Source: an uncultured Gammaproteobacteria bacterium
Lineage (GTDB): Bacteria; Pseudomonadota; Gammaproteobacteria; Nitrosococcales; Methylophagaceae
Assembly (NCBI GenBank): GCA_905479075.1
Contig: CAJQLA010000005.1
Span: forward strand, 1 to 64,000
Direction: 5' to 3'
DNA: 64,000 nucleotides
The notes beneath the pieces were generated by a model, which saw only the letters and a list, made by a program, of their open reading frames with translations, did not search any database and was not told where the DNA came from. Positions within the stretch are counted from its first letter, which is position 1. Every line of letters starts with the position of its first letter. This document shows, in pieces, positions 1 to 8,945 of the stretch. The translations under genes were made by a program, and so were the position numbers.

Positions 1-31
1 TTCCACAGTTTCCACAGTTTCCACAGTTTCC
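1..31. repeat. 9-bp tandem repeat encoding Glu-Thr-Val
   Basis: The unit ccacagttt is repeated in phase at least three times from base 1 and is cut by the window edge. On the minus strand it reads gaa act gtg, adding Glu-Thr-Val triplets to the CoaX C-terminus. Since the unit is a multiple of three, copy-number change would keep the frame. Confidence 0.85.
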
Positions 32-831
32 GTTTCACTGGTTGTATGATCTGATTTTTCGGCCTCAGCTTTTTGCTGGTGACGCTTGTCACCTTGACGT
101 GCATAGTAGGCAAGGCCTTTTAATACAATATCAGGATAATGAGCGATATTTGCGGCTATCAATGGCATGATTATTTCGGCATCACCGCCAGTGATGATAA
201 AACGAATGCGATTATTAAATTGTGCTTTAAGATCGTCAATCAAGCGCTCTAAGCTTGCCGTGACAGTATATAAAGTACCTGTTTGAATAGCTGTTTGCGT
301 GTTGACGGCCAATGCTTTGAAGGATGATTCTTCAACTGTGTCATTCAAATCACTGGTATTACTAGTGAGCGATTCACGCATCAGTGTTAAACCAGGTAAT
401 ATCATGCCACCTTGGTGACTACCATTTTTGGTGACAATATCGACCGTTATGGCTGTTCCACAGTCAATAATACAAGTCGCCATCCGGGCATGTTGACGTG
501 CTGCGATGAGCGCTAACCATCGGTCAATACCTAATAGTTCTGCTTGAGAGTAGGAGTTTGTCACACCGAACCTTCTTCTTTCACTTTGGATGAATTTAGG
601 TGTAACTCCCCACTTTTTCTCTGTCCATTCGGTGAGTTGCTGAACTATTTTTTCACCTGCAACATTTGAAACAAAGACAGCAGTAATATCTTTAGTGGTT
701 TTAAATTGGCTGTTTAAGGCTGCTTTAATTCCTGTTTTACTGCGTGCAAAGCTCGTGCTATCTGTTAAACGACCAGAGTCAAGAAGGGCATATTTGATGC
801 GTGTATTGCCGATATCAAGTAATAACTTCAT
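1..831 (-). CDS. coaX: Type III pantothenate kinase CoaX, partial (C-terminus off the left edge)
   Basis: Phosphorylates pantothenate, the first step of coenzyme A synthesis, in the cytoplasm. The frame is open from an ATG at 831 to base 1, giving 277 codons with no stop. The N-terminus reads MKLLLDIGNTRIKYALLDSG, the ASKHA phosphate-binding motif of the family. Further on are GIDRWLALIAA and CIIDCGTAITVDI (second phosphate motif) and FIITGGDAEII near the end of the kinase fold. Family members are usually about 240-260 residues, so the last 30 or more residues are an extension: KRHQQKAEAEKSD, then repeated Glu-Thr-Val triplets that continue out of the window. The start ATG overlaps the birA stop (ATGA), so the two are translationally coupled. 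The identity is certain; the tail is unusual. Confidence 0.93.
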   Translation of the reverse strand, partial: MKLLLDIGNTRIKYALLDSGRLTDSTSFARSKTGIKAALNSQFKTTKDITAVFVSNVAGEKIVQQLTEWTEKKWGVTPKFIQSERRRFGVTNSYSQAELLGIDRWLALIAARQHARMATCIIDCGTAITVDIVTKNGSHQGGMILPGLTLMRESLTSNTSDLNDTVEESSFKALAVNTQTAIQTGTLYTVTASLERLIDDLKAQFNNRIRFIITGGDAEIIMPLIAANIAHYPDIVLKGLAYYARQGDKRHQQKAEAEKSDHTTSETETVETVETVE

Positions 832-1625
832 GAGCTAAGCCTAATACTGACATGGCTATTGGCTAGCGTGTGTAGTTGATTGTTATGTTGATATTGCAGC
901 TCACCTGTGTCTGAAATGCCGCAAGCTTTTACGGTAATTGTTTTGTCATCATAGATTAAGTCTATTAATGAATCAGCAAGTGCGTCGTATTGAGTCCATT
1001 GGGGTAGAAAATCTCGTAATCCACGAGTTTGGAATCGCTCTAATGTTTCAATCATATTTTGAATAATGTGTCCTGCCAGTCTATTCCTACAGGGTACCGC
1101 CTTGGTACAAAGCTGTTGAAGACTGGTTGTGGGTTGATGTATTTTATTTTTAATGGCAGATGGAAGCTTAAAATTAAGGCCAATGCCAATCACGGTGTTT
1201 TGTCTGCTACCGAACCTTGATTCTACTAGAATTCCCGCTAGCTTTTGTTTTTTATACCAAATATCATTAGGCCACTTTAGCTTTAAGTCATTGATTCCTT
1301 GTGCCTTTAAGGTGTTTATCAAGGTGATACCTACAGCAATACTCAAGCCACTTTTTGTGATGTTTGCGGGAAATGGCCAGAAAATAGATAAATAAAGGTT
1401 GCCACTAGAAGGTGACTGCCAACGGTCACCACGTCGTCCACGACCTTGAGTTTGCATCTCACTCAGGCAGATAGCCGGACTTTCACCCCCCTCACTTAAC
1501 CTTTCCCACAAGCGATCATTTGTCGAGGTGACGGTTTGATGAATTTCTACAGCTTCAAGAATATTGACTGTTTTAGGCTGGAGGACAGACAGTATAGTGT
1601 CTTTAGATAAAGGTGATTGTGTCAA
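828..1625 (-). CDS. birA: Biotin--[acetyl-CoA-carboxylase] ligase, monofunctional (no HTH domain)
   Basis: Attaches biotin to the biotin-carboxyl-carrier protein of acetyl-CoA carboxylase by way of biotinyl-AMP. The 265 residues contain the adenylate-binding loop GRGRRGDRW (about 61-69), the KWPND motif (about 119-123) and LAGILVE (about 128-134). E. coli BirA has about 321 residues with an N-terminal winged-helix repressor domain. Here only about 25 residues precede the catalytic core, so repression of biotin genes is not expected. The start is a TTG. The frame upstream is open only to a stop at 1656-1658 and has no ATG, and the next gene upstream leaves no room for an HTH domain. It overlaps coaX by 4 bp, a common coaX-birA pairing. 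Confidence 0.93.
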   Translation of the reverse strand: MTQSPLSKDTILSVLQPKTVNILEAVEIHQTVTSTNDRLWERLSEGGESPAICLSEMQTQGRGRRGDRWQSPSSGNLYLSIFWPFPANITKSGLSIAVGITLINTLKAQGINDLKLKWPNDIWYKKQKLAGILVESRFGSRQNTVIGIGLNFKLPSAIKNKIHQPTTSLQQLCTKAVPCRNRLAGHIIQNMIETLERFQTRGLRDFLPQWTQYDALADSLIDLIYDDKTITVKACGISDTGELQYQHNNQLHTLANSHVSIRLSS

Positions 1626-1713
1626 AGTAATAGCAGCATAGAAGCGTAGAAAACTTCATTCTATCAAACTGCTATCGGGTGAGGATAGCTAAGTAAGCTT
1701 GTATGTATGGTTT

Positions 1714-1944
1714 TTAAGCTGTGATGTCTATGATTGTGCCGATAGTATCAAAGCTGGTTTCTAGAACTTTGGCAGATGCTTTTATTTGTAGTTCTGCGCT
1801 GAGGTTGCTGACGAGGGCAGAGGTGAGATCAGTACCAGACTCAATAGCATCTTTGCTGGCAATGGTTGCAGCATTTTTATTAAGTTGTTCCAGTCCTGAC
1901 TGTATGCCTGCAAGACCGGATTGAAATGCTGGAATTGTACTCAC
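1714..1944 (-). CDS. Small flagellar rod/hook-like protein
   Basis: A 76-residue protein that looks like the two ends of a flagellar rod or hook subunit joined together. The N-terminal QSGLAGIQSGLEQLNKNA resembles the rod-protein N-terminal helix, and the C-terminal KASAKVLETSFDTIGTIIDI resembles the conserved C-terminal helix. There is no signal peptide or membrane segment. The start is a GTG preceded by a clear AAGGAGAT ribosome-binding site. It stands alone on the minus strand between birA and the DUF2069 gene, with no other flagellar gene in the window. Similar short orphan proteins occur in other gammaproteobacteria, to my recollection without a defined role. A structural role in flagella is inference from the heptad-like ends only. 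Confidence 0.6.
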   Translation of the reverse strand: MSTIPAFQSGLAGIQSGLEQLNKNAATIASKDAIESGTDLTSALVSNLSAELQIKASAKVLETSFDTIGTIIDITA

Positions 1945-1997
1945 GGGTGATCTCCTTGAGTTTTGTTAGTTGTTTATCACTTTATAGCAAAATAAAG

Positions 1998-2958
<961 letters not shown>

Positions 2959-3303
2959 TTATAAAATATCTAAAACTGCTTCTGGTGGTCTACCAATCTT
3001 GGCTTTATTGTTATTGATAACAATGGGTCGCTCGATTAGCTTAGGGTTTTCTGCCATAGCTTGAACCAGCTCATTATCGCTAAGCGATTTATCTGATAAC
3101 TTCAGTTCTTTATAGATAGCTTCATTTTTTCGTAGTAGATCACGTGCTGGTATTTCAAGCTGTGAAAGAAGCTTTTTTAAAGTGTCGCTAGTTGGAGGCT
3201 GTTTTAAGTATTCAATAATGTTGGGTGTGACGCCACTTTCTTCTAGTAGAGCGAGCGTTTGGCGTGATTTAGAACATCTAGGGTTATGATAAATATCGAC
3301 CAT
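2959..3303 (-). CDS. arsC: ArsC-family reductase (YfgD type, thioredoxin-fold)
   Basis: A 114-residue thioredoxin-fold protein with the catalytic loop HNPRCSKSRQTL (Cys at residue 9) and the RPIVINNNKAKIGRPPE block (about 92-108) of the glutaredoxin-dependent arsenate reductase family. The sequence is closest to the short E. coli YfgD type rather than to the plasmid R773 ArsC of about 141 residues. There is no arsR, arsB or arsenate operon nearby, so real arsenate reductase activity is uncertain. Its ATG shares a base with the lapB stop (TAATG), indicating translational coupling to lapB. Confidence 0.88.
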   Translation of the reverse strand: MVDIYHNPRCSKSRQTLALLEESGVTPNIIEYLKQPPTSDTLKKLLSQLEIPARDLLRKNEAIYKELKLSDKSLSDNELVQAMAENPKLIERPIVINNNKAKIGRPPEAVLDIL

Positions 3304-4478
3304 TAGCTTGTTTCCATTTTGGTATCTAAGGTATTGAGGTTAATTTCTGTTGAACGAATAGTACCCCATTGTTTACAAGTAGGGCAGTGCCAGTGCAAAG
3401 TTTTTCCAGAAAAGCCGCAATGTCTACAGACGTAACGACGACTTTGTTGTATTAAATGATTGGTTATATCGCTCATTAAAGGAATCAGTTTCTCGGATGA
3501 GAAATTACCTAACTCAATCATTGTATTCAAACCTTCTAATGATGGATACTGTTGCAGTCGCTTATGTAGGTAATCGAGTGCTTCTTGTTCATCATATTGT
3601 TGTTTTATAATGGACGACAATACTAGATGTATGCTCGCTATTGCGGGATGACGTTCAGATAATGCTAGTAAATATTCTCGGAATTTATCAAGGTTGGTCA
3701 TATTGATATAGCAGATTTCTAGTAAAGGTAGTGCTTCTGGCAAATACTCAATATCCTGACTTTCAACTTTTTTGAGCGTTTTAACCGCTTTTTTATAGTT
3801 TTTTTCTTGAATAAGCATTTCTGCTTCTAATAATGTTGCCCTGACACAATTGGCGTCATAGCTTAAAGCTTGTTTGAGAAGTGACTGCACATTATGTGCG
3901 GCTATATCACGTTCTTGCTCGGCTAGTTCACAATAAAACTGTGCAATGGTGGGACCTAGTGACTCTTGACCGTCATATTTAATTTTCTTAGCAACGTTGA
4001 TAGCTTGCTGCCAGTTTTTTTCTTGTTGGTAAATGCGGAGGAGCTGACTATAGGCCTCGACTGGTGGCATTGGCCTGTTTGTTAATTCTAGAAATAATTG
4101 TTCTGCGCGATCAAGTACACCCGCGCTCATATAATCTAATCCTAACTCTACTAATACTTGGTCGCGCTGCTCTGCGGTCAGACTGGGCCTGGCAATGAGA
4201 TTTTGGTGAATACGAATGGCACGTTCAGTTTCTCCGCGTCGGCGAAACAAGTTGGCAAGGGCTAAATGAGTTTCAACGGTTTCACTATTAACTTCAAGGA
4301 GGCGAATAAAAACATCAATGGCTTTATCTGGCTGTTCATTGAGTAAATAGTTAAGACCTTTAAAATAATCGGGATCAAAAGGACTCTGTTGACGGTTTAA
4401 ATGCTTTTTATAATGTCTTCTAGCGGATAACCAGCCTGAAAGTGCTGCAACAGGGAGGAGAAATACTAGCCACTCCAT
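3303..4478 (-). CDS. lapB: Lipopolysaccharide assembly protein B (TPR plus rubredoxin-like)
   Basis: An inner-membrane-anchored regulator of LPS synthesis. In enterics it works with FtsH to control LpxC turnover. The 391-residue protein has an N-terminal membrane anchor (about 1-18, MEWLVFLLPVAALSGWL) and a string of tetratricopeptide repeats across about 35-345. The C-terminal zinc-ribbon is CRHCGFSGKTLHWHCPTC with CxxC pairs. Length matches E. coli LapB (389). It follows lapA with a 14-bp gap and overlaps arsC. In enterics lapAB follows rpsA-ihfB; here it is far from that locus. Confidence 0.96.
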   Translation of the reverse strand: MEWLVFLLPVAALSGWLSARRHYKKHLNRQQSPFDPDYFKGLNYLLNEQPDKAIDVFIRLLEVNSETVETHLALANLFRRRGETERAIRIHQNLIARPSLTAEQRDQVLVELGLDYMSAGVLDRAEQLFLELTNRPMPPVEAYSQLLRIYQQEKNWQQAINVAKKIKYDGQESLGPTIAQFYCELAEQERDIAAHNVQSLLKQALSYDANCVRATLLEAEMLIQEKNYKKAVKTLKKVESQDIEYLPEALPLLEICYINMTNLDKFREYLLALSERHPAIASIHLVLSSIIKQQYDEQEALDYLHKRLQQYPSLEGLNTMIELGNFSSEKLIPLMSDITNHLIQQSRRYVCRHCGFSGKTLHWHCPTCKQWGTIRSTEINLNTLDTKMETS

Positions 4479-4492
4479 ACGCTAGTAGACAC

Positions 4493-4786
4493 TTAATGTT
4501 CGTCTTTTATAGGGAGAATGCGCAGGCTGTTGATTTCCTGTGTGCTTACTTCTAATTTTTTTTGTAAACGCCGATTTTCATAGCGTAAACGAAGTGAGGT
4601 AAGGAAAATAGCGAGTGCACCTAATACAATACCACTAACAATAGAGGCGATAACAACCACGGATAACGGAAGCTCAATAACACCTAGATAATAGTTGATA
4701 GAGACGACATTAGTATTGATTGCTGAAAAAGCCGCTGCAGTGGAAAAAACAGTAATGAAAAGTACAATAGTAATTATTCGTTGCAT
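4493..4786 (-). CDS. lapA: Lipopolysaccharide assembly protein A (DUF1049)
   Basis: A 97-residue inner-membrane protein with two hydrophobic segments (about 3-22 and 38-63). A basic, coiled-coil-like cytoplasmic tail (LRLRYENRRLQKKLEVS, about 66-82) follows, as in the LapA/YciS family. It acts with LapB in LPS assembly. The gene is first in the minus-strand run that continues into lapB, arsC, wrbA and DUF2069, and is divergent from fdxA. The 145-bp intergenic gap to fdxA should hold both promoters, but I could not pick confident -35/-10 boxes. Confidence 0.9.
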   Translation of the reverse strand: MQRIITIVLFITVFSTAAAFSAINTNVVSINYYLGVIELPLSVVVIASIVSGIVLGALAIFLTSLRLRYENRRLQKKLEVSTQEINSLRILPIKDEH

Positions 4787-4931
4787 AGTTTTACGTTTCT
4801 CAACAGAGTTAAATTTTATATTCTGATATAGAATTGATCATACCGCAAAATTAGCGCTTACCCTGATTAGTTTTAAATCATGTAAAATTGGCAACCATAT
4901 TTGAAATAAGATTGTACTTTGGAGAAATTGC

Positions 4932-5255
4932 ATGACCTTTGTTGTCACTGAAAATTGTATTAAATGTAAATACACAGATTGTGTAGATGTCTGTCCAGTA
5001 GATTGCTTCCATGAAGGTCCAAATTTCTTAGTTATTGATCCAGAAGAGTGTATTGATTGCACATTATGTGAGCCGGAATGCCCTGCAGAAGCTATTTTTT
5101 CAGAGGATGACTTACCTGATGAACAAAGCCAGTTTTTAGAGCTCAATGAAGAATTATCACAAGTCTGGCCTGTTATTTCAGAGAAAAAAGAGCAGCCAGA
5201 AGGTGCTGAGGATTGGGATGGTAAACCAGACAAGTTAAAGTTATTAGAACGATAA
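4932..5255 (+). CDS. fdxA: Ferredoxin FdxA (7Fe, 3Fe-4S/4Fe-4S)
   Basis: A small electron carrier of 107 residues. The N-terminal half has [21 protein letters not shown] followed by [17 protein letters not shown], the Cys spacing of Azotobacter ferredoxin I type proteins that hold one 3Fe-4S and one 4Fe-4S cluster. The acidic C-terminal extension (about 60-107) is also typical of FdxA. A GGAGAAATTGC ribosome-binding site precedes the ATG. It is a single-gene unit ending in a bidirectional terminator. The electron partners are not evident from the neighbours. Confidence 0.95.
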   Translation: MTFVVTENCIKCKYTDCVDVCPVDCFHEGPNFLVIDPEECIDCTLCEPECPAEAIFSEDDLPDEQSQFLELNEELSQVWPVISEKKEQPEGAEDWDGKPDKLKLLER

Positions 5256-5269
5256 ACACGATTCGTTGA

Positions 5270-5303
5270 AATAAAAAAGCCCGCAATTAGCGGGCTTTTT
5301 TTA
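5270..5303. terminator. Bidirectional rho-independent terminator between fdxA and rpoH
   Basis: A stem with arms AAAAAAGCCCGC and GCGGGCTTTTTTT around loop AATTA. A-run and T-run on opposite sides allow termination of both fdxA (plus) and rpoH (minus), which converge here. Confidence 0.93.
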
Positions 5304-5307
5304 TGTG

Positions 5308-6168
5308 TTAGGCCATTACTTTTTTAAGTTTATTGAGTGCATTATTTTCTATTTGGCGTATGCGTTCAGCTGAAACCTGATAATGATCAGCTAATGTATG
5401 TAAAGTGGCTTTACCTTCATCATTTAACCAACGCTGGCGCAAGATGTCTTGGCTACGTTCATCTAAGATTGCTAAGGCATTAGTTAATTTAGTTTGCTGG
5501 TAATCAGTAAAGTCTAGTTTTTCTAATGCAAGTGAAGGATCTGTATTTTCCGGTCCAGAAAGATAGGCTGCAGGTGAAAAACTATTTTCTTCATCATCAG
5601 CATCAACAGGTAAATCAAATGATGTATCCGGCTGTGATAAGCGACGCTCCATCTCTATGACATTACTTGGTGTGACGCCTAAATCTTCTGCGACAGCTTC
5701 AACTTCTTCTTGGTTTAACCAACCGAGACGTTTTTTTGCACTGCGCAAATTAAAGAATAATTTACGTTGTTCTTTCGTGGTTGCAATTTTCACAATACGC
5801 CAGTTACGAATGACATATTCATGAATTTCTGCGCGGATCCAATGAACAGCAAATGAGACCAGACGTACCCCTTTTTCTGGATCAAAACGTTTAACCGCCT
5901 TCATCAGGCCGATATTACCTTCTTGGACTAGATCTGCGACAGGTAGACCATAACCGCTGTAGCCTTTTGCGATACGAGAAACGAAGCGTAAGTGTGACAA
6001 TACTAGGCGTTGTGCAGCCTCGAGATCGCCGTCTCGTTGCAACCGTGTTGCAAGATCATGTTCTTCTTCAGCAGTTAAAACAGGAATGGTATGCACTAGA
6101 TTCGTATATGAATCTAAACTTCCTATTGGTGCTAAAGCAAGGTCAAATGTTGCTACATTCGTTGTCAT
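5308..6168 (-). CDS. rpoH: RNA polymerase sigma-32 (heat-shock) factor
   Basis: Directs RNA polymerase to heat-shock promoters. The protein of 286 residues begins [20 protein letters not shown]. Region 2 includes [11 protein letters not shown] and [18 protein letters not shown]. The RpoH box is present: [15 protein letters not shown] just after the region 2.4 motif [19 protein letters not shown]. Region 4 has the helix-turn-helix [21 protein letters not shown] place the start at the ATG at 6168 because AGGGG (6179-6175) sits six bases upstream. A TTG six bases earlier would abut the ribosome-binding site. It lies downstream of ftsYEX, as in enterics, about 100 bp after ftsX. Confidence 0.96.
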   Translation of the reverse strand: MTTNVATFDLALAPIGSLDSYTNLVHTIPVLTAEEEHDLATRLQRDGDLEAAQRLVLSHLRFVSRIAKGYSGYGLPVADLVQEGNIGLMKAVKRFDPEKGVRLVSFAVHWIRAEIHEYVIRNWRIVKIATTKEQRKLFFNLRSAKKRLGWLNQEEVEAVAEDLGVTPSNVIEMERRLSQPDTSFDLPVDADDEENSFSPAAYLSGPENTDPSLALEKLDFTDYQQTKLTNALAILDERSQDILRQRWLNDEGKATLHTLADHYQVSAERIRQIENNALNKLKKVMA

Positions 6169-6264
6169 TTCCAACCCCTAATTACATCTATATATTAATA
6201 ATAACATGAAGTTATATTTTGCAACTACTGAGAGTACTGTTTGGGAATAAAGTTCCCATCTCAC

Positions 6265-7200
6265 CTAATCAGGCTCAATATTATCGAGGTGACGACCCAC
6301 AGCGAGCCAGGCACCGCCAATACCGAGCAATGTGCCAATACTCGGAAGTACTAATAATAAAAAGCCTGTAAACCATTGCAAGGTAAAAGCACTGCTATAA
6401 CGACTGGTTAAATCATTAATAGGATCACTAATTAGGCTCATCATTATAATTAATGTTATCCAAGCAAATAAACCCCCTAAAATCCCGTACCAAAAACCGG
6501 TATAAAGGAAAGGTCTACGGATGAAGCGATCCGTCGCACCCACGAGTTTCATCACACGAATTTCTGATTGACGGCTCAGAATGGCTAGACGGATGGTATT
6601 ACCGATCACGAGCAAGACACTGAGTGATAATAAGGCAGCTAATAGACCGATTCCTCGTTCTAGAAGTTTGTTGATACTGCGAAGACGTTGCAGCCACTCC
6701 ATATCTAGCTGAACTTGATCAACACTGGCAAGTGCTTGCAGTTTTTCTAATAAACCTGAAACTGACTCCGATGTAACATTATTTTCATCTGGCGTAACGA
6801 TAACGACCGCTGGCAACGGGTTTTTGGGTAGTGCATCTAATAAATCATTTAAACCAGAGAGGTGACGGAATTCCTCAAGTGTCTGGTCTGACGATTGATA
6901 GATAGTATCGCTGATTTCAGGCCATGTTTTAATGTCGTTTGCGAGCTTTTCGCCATGGTTAGTTTGGATACCTTGCTCAAGAAACACGGTGATTTTACTG
7001 GCATCGTCCCATTGATCGCTGACAGTATTTACATTCTGTAACAGCACATAAAGGCCAGCAGGTAGTGCTAAGGCGATACCAATGACAGTTGCTGTCATTA
7101 AACTTGATAAAGGCTGTTGCCATAACCTGCCTAAGCTGAATAACATCACTTGCAGATGGCGTAATAAATAACCCTTAAAGTTGAAAGAGAGTCCCTTCAT
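6265..7200 (-). CDS. ftsX: Cell-division ABC transporter permease FtsX
   Basis: Membrane partner of FtsE in the divisome, coupling division to septal peptidoglycan hydrolysis. The 311 residues have a cytoplasmic N-terminus with a first membrane segment at about 35-55. A periplasmic domain of about 110 residues follows, then three more membrane segments (about 180-200, 230-255 and 275-300). The permease motif RQSEIRVMKLVGATDRFIRRPF is at about 210-231. The ATG overlaps the ftsE stop by 4 bp. Confidence 0.96.
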   Translation of the reverse strand: MKGLSFNFKGYLLRHLQVMLFSLGRLWQQPLSSLMTATVIGIALALPAGLYVLLQNVNTVSDQWDDASKITVFLEQGIQTNHGEKLANDIKTWPEISDTIYQSSDQTLEEFRHLSGLNDLLDALPKNPLPAVVIVTPDENNVTSESVSGLLEKLQALASVDQVQLDMEWLQRLRSINKLLERGIGLLAALLSLSVLLVIGNTIRLAILSRQSEIRVMKLVGATDRFIRRPFLYTGFWYGILGGLFAWITLIIMMSLISDPINDLTSRYSSAFTLQWFTGFLLLVLPSIGTLLGIGGAWLAVGRHLDNIEPD

Positions 7201-7862
7201 TGTGCCGCCTGCTGTGCCAGTCGCCCTTGATGTAGTGCAATTTGTCGATAGGGTAGCGTGCTGATAAGTTCAAGATCATGGGTAGCAATAAAGACGGTCA
7301 CACCCACCTGATTGAATTGTTCGAATAGATTCATGATATCGCGTGATAAGTCTGGATCTAGATTACCAGTGGGTTCATCGGCTAATAAAATGGGTGGACG
7401 GCTGACCACTGCTCTGGCGATACCAACACGTTGTTGTTCTCCACCTGACAATGCAATCGGCAAGCTTCGTTCTTTGCTTAATAAACCGACTTTGTCCAAT
7501 GAAGCTCGAACACGTCTGCCAACTTCACGATGGTTTTCACCTTCAATGATTAAGGGCAAAGCGACATTGTCGAAAACGGTTCTATCATGCAATAAGTTGT
7601 GATCTTGGAATACTAATCCAATTTGTCTACGATAATAAGGAATTTTCCGTTTGCTTATTCGCGTTAAGTTTTGCTGGTTAACCAGGACTTGACCGTGTGT
7701 ACTACGCTCGATGAGTGCGATTAGTTTTAGCAAAGTACTTTTGCCAGCACCAGAGTGTCCTGTCAAAAAAGCCATTTCACCCTTGTTAAGATGAAAGCTT
7801 AATCCGCTAAGAGCTTCATGTCTGTCCTGATAACGCTTGTATACGTCCGTAAATTGAATCAT
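7197..7862 (-). CDS. ftsE: Cell-division ATP-binding protein FtsE
   Basis: ABC ATPase that drives FtsX. The 221 residues contain the Walker A GHSGAGKSTLLKLI (about 35-48), Q-loop GLVFQDHNLL, ABC signature LSGGEQQRVGIARA (about 138-151), and Walker B ILLADEPTGNLDP. The H-loop is FIATHDLEL. Length matches E. coli FtsE (222). The gene lies directly after ftsY with no gap and overlaps ftsX, so ftsY-ftsE-ftsX is one transcription unit. Confidence 0.97.
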   Translation of the reverse strand: MIQFTDVYKRYQDRHEALSGLSFHLNKGEMAFLTGHSGAGKSTLLKLIALIERSTHGQVLVNQQNLTRISKRKIPYYRRQIGLVFQDHNLLHDRTVFDNVALPLIIEGENHREVGRRVRASLDKVGLLSKERSLPIALSGGEQQRVGIARAVVSRPPILLADEPTGNLDPDLSRDIMNLFEQFNQVGVTVFIATHDLELISTLPYRQIALHQGRLAQQAAQ

Positions 7863-8888
7863 TTAGAATTCTTCACGCCCTAATAATGCATCGACAAACT
7901 CTTCAGCTTCAAACGGTCTTAGGTCATCAATTGTCTCACCAACACCAATGTAGCGAATAGGCAGCTGCATTTTTTTAGCGATGGCAAAGATAATACCGCC
8001 TTTTGCTGTGCCATCAAGTTTCGTTAAGGTGATGCCAGTAATGCCAACCGCCTCATTAAATTGGGTGGCTTGATTGAGCGCATTTTGACCTGTTCCGGCA
8101 TCAAGCACTAGCATTATTTCATGGGGGGCGTTGCCGTCTATTTTGCCCATAACACGTTTCACTTTCTTTAACTCTTCCATCAAGTTCGACTGTGTATGAA
8201 GACGTCCTGCAGTATCGGCAATAAGAATATCGATATTTCTGGCTTTCGCAGCTTGTAGCGCATCAAAAATAACAGATGCTGAATCGGCTCCTGATTGTTG
8301 GGCTATAACTGAGATATCGTTACGTTCACCCCAAACTTGTAACTGTTCTACCGCAGCAGCTCTGAACGTGTCGCCAGCAGCTAACATGACACTTTTACCT
8401 TGGCTTTGAAATTGTTTAGCAAGCTTACCAATAGTTGTGGTTTTACCTACACCATTAATTCCAACCATCAATAAAACATATGGTTCTGATTGTTCAGGGA
8501 TAACAAGTGGCTGACTACTAGGGGTAAGAATACCCACCATGTCATCGCGCAATGCTGTAAATAATGCTTCACTATCACTTAGCTGTTTTCTAGCAACGCG
8601 TTGGGTTAAATTGCTGATAATGGTTTGAGTAGCATCAATACCTAAATCAGCGCTCAATAATTGGGTTTCGAGTTCTTCTAATAAGTCATCATCAATGGTC
8701 TTTTTGCCAAGAATGAGAGATGCAAAACCAGAAGTAAGTTTGTTACTACTACGGCTTAGACGTTGCTTTAATCTGCCAAACAGACTATTTTTTTTAGTTG
8801 TTTGCTCAACTTCAGGCGAGTCAATGGACTCTGTCGCTGTCGGCTCGGACGCAGGAGCTTTGTCTTTTTTTCTTAGGAAACTAAACAT
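7863..8888 (-). CDS. ftsY: Signal recognition particle receptor FtsY
   Basis: SRP-receptor GTPase that delivers nascent membrane proteins to the translocon. The 341 residues comprise a short charged A region (about 1-40, shorter than in E. coli) and the four-helix N domain. The G domain has MVGINGVGKTTTIGKLA, ADTAGRLHTQSNLMEELKK, ITLTKLDGTAKGGI and the closing motif YIGVGETIDDLRPFEAEEFV. It is divergent from the M16 peptidase gene across a 57-bp gap and is followed directly by ftsE. Confidence 0.97.
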   Translation of the reverse strand: MFSFLRKKDKAPASEPTATESIDSPEVEQTTKKNSLFGRLKQRLSRSSNKLTSGFASLILGKKTIDDDLLEELETQLLSADLGIDATQTIISNLTQRVARKQLSDSEALFTALRDDMVGILTPSSQPLVIPEQSEPYVLLMVGINGVGKTTTIGKLAKQFQSQGKSVMLAAGDTFRAAAVEQLQVWGERNDISVIAQQSGADSASVIFDALQAAKARNIDILIADTAGRLHTQSNLMEELKKVKRVMGKIDGNAPHEIMLVLDAGTGQNALNQATQFNEAVGITGITLTKLDGTAKGGIIFAIAKKMQLPIRYIGVGETIDDLRPFEAEEFVDALLGREEF

Positions 8889-8945
8889 ATTGTCTACTTG
8901 TCGTTAAACTTCAACGGTCAATTTTATCATGTCATGGAAATTTAA

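Noticed and set aside
1626..1713. A frameshifted HTH remnant upstream of birA
   Set aside because: The frame is closed by a stop at 1656-1658 and the gap to the next gene is under 100 bases, too short for a winged-helix domain.
6243..6257. GGGAA/TTCCC hairpin between ftsX and rpoH
   Set aside because: The stem has only five pairs and no T-run on either strand, so I do not call it a terminator.
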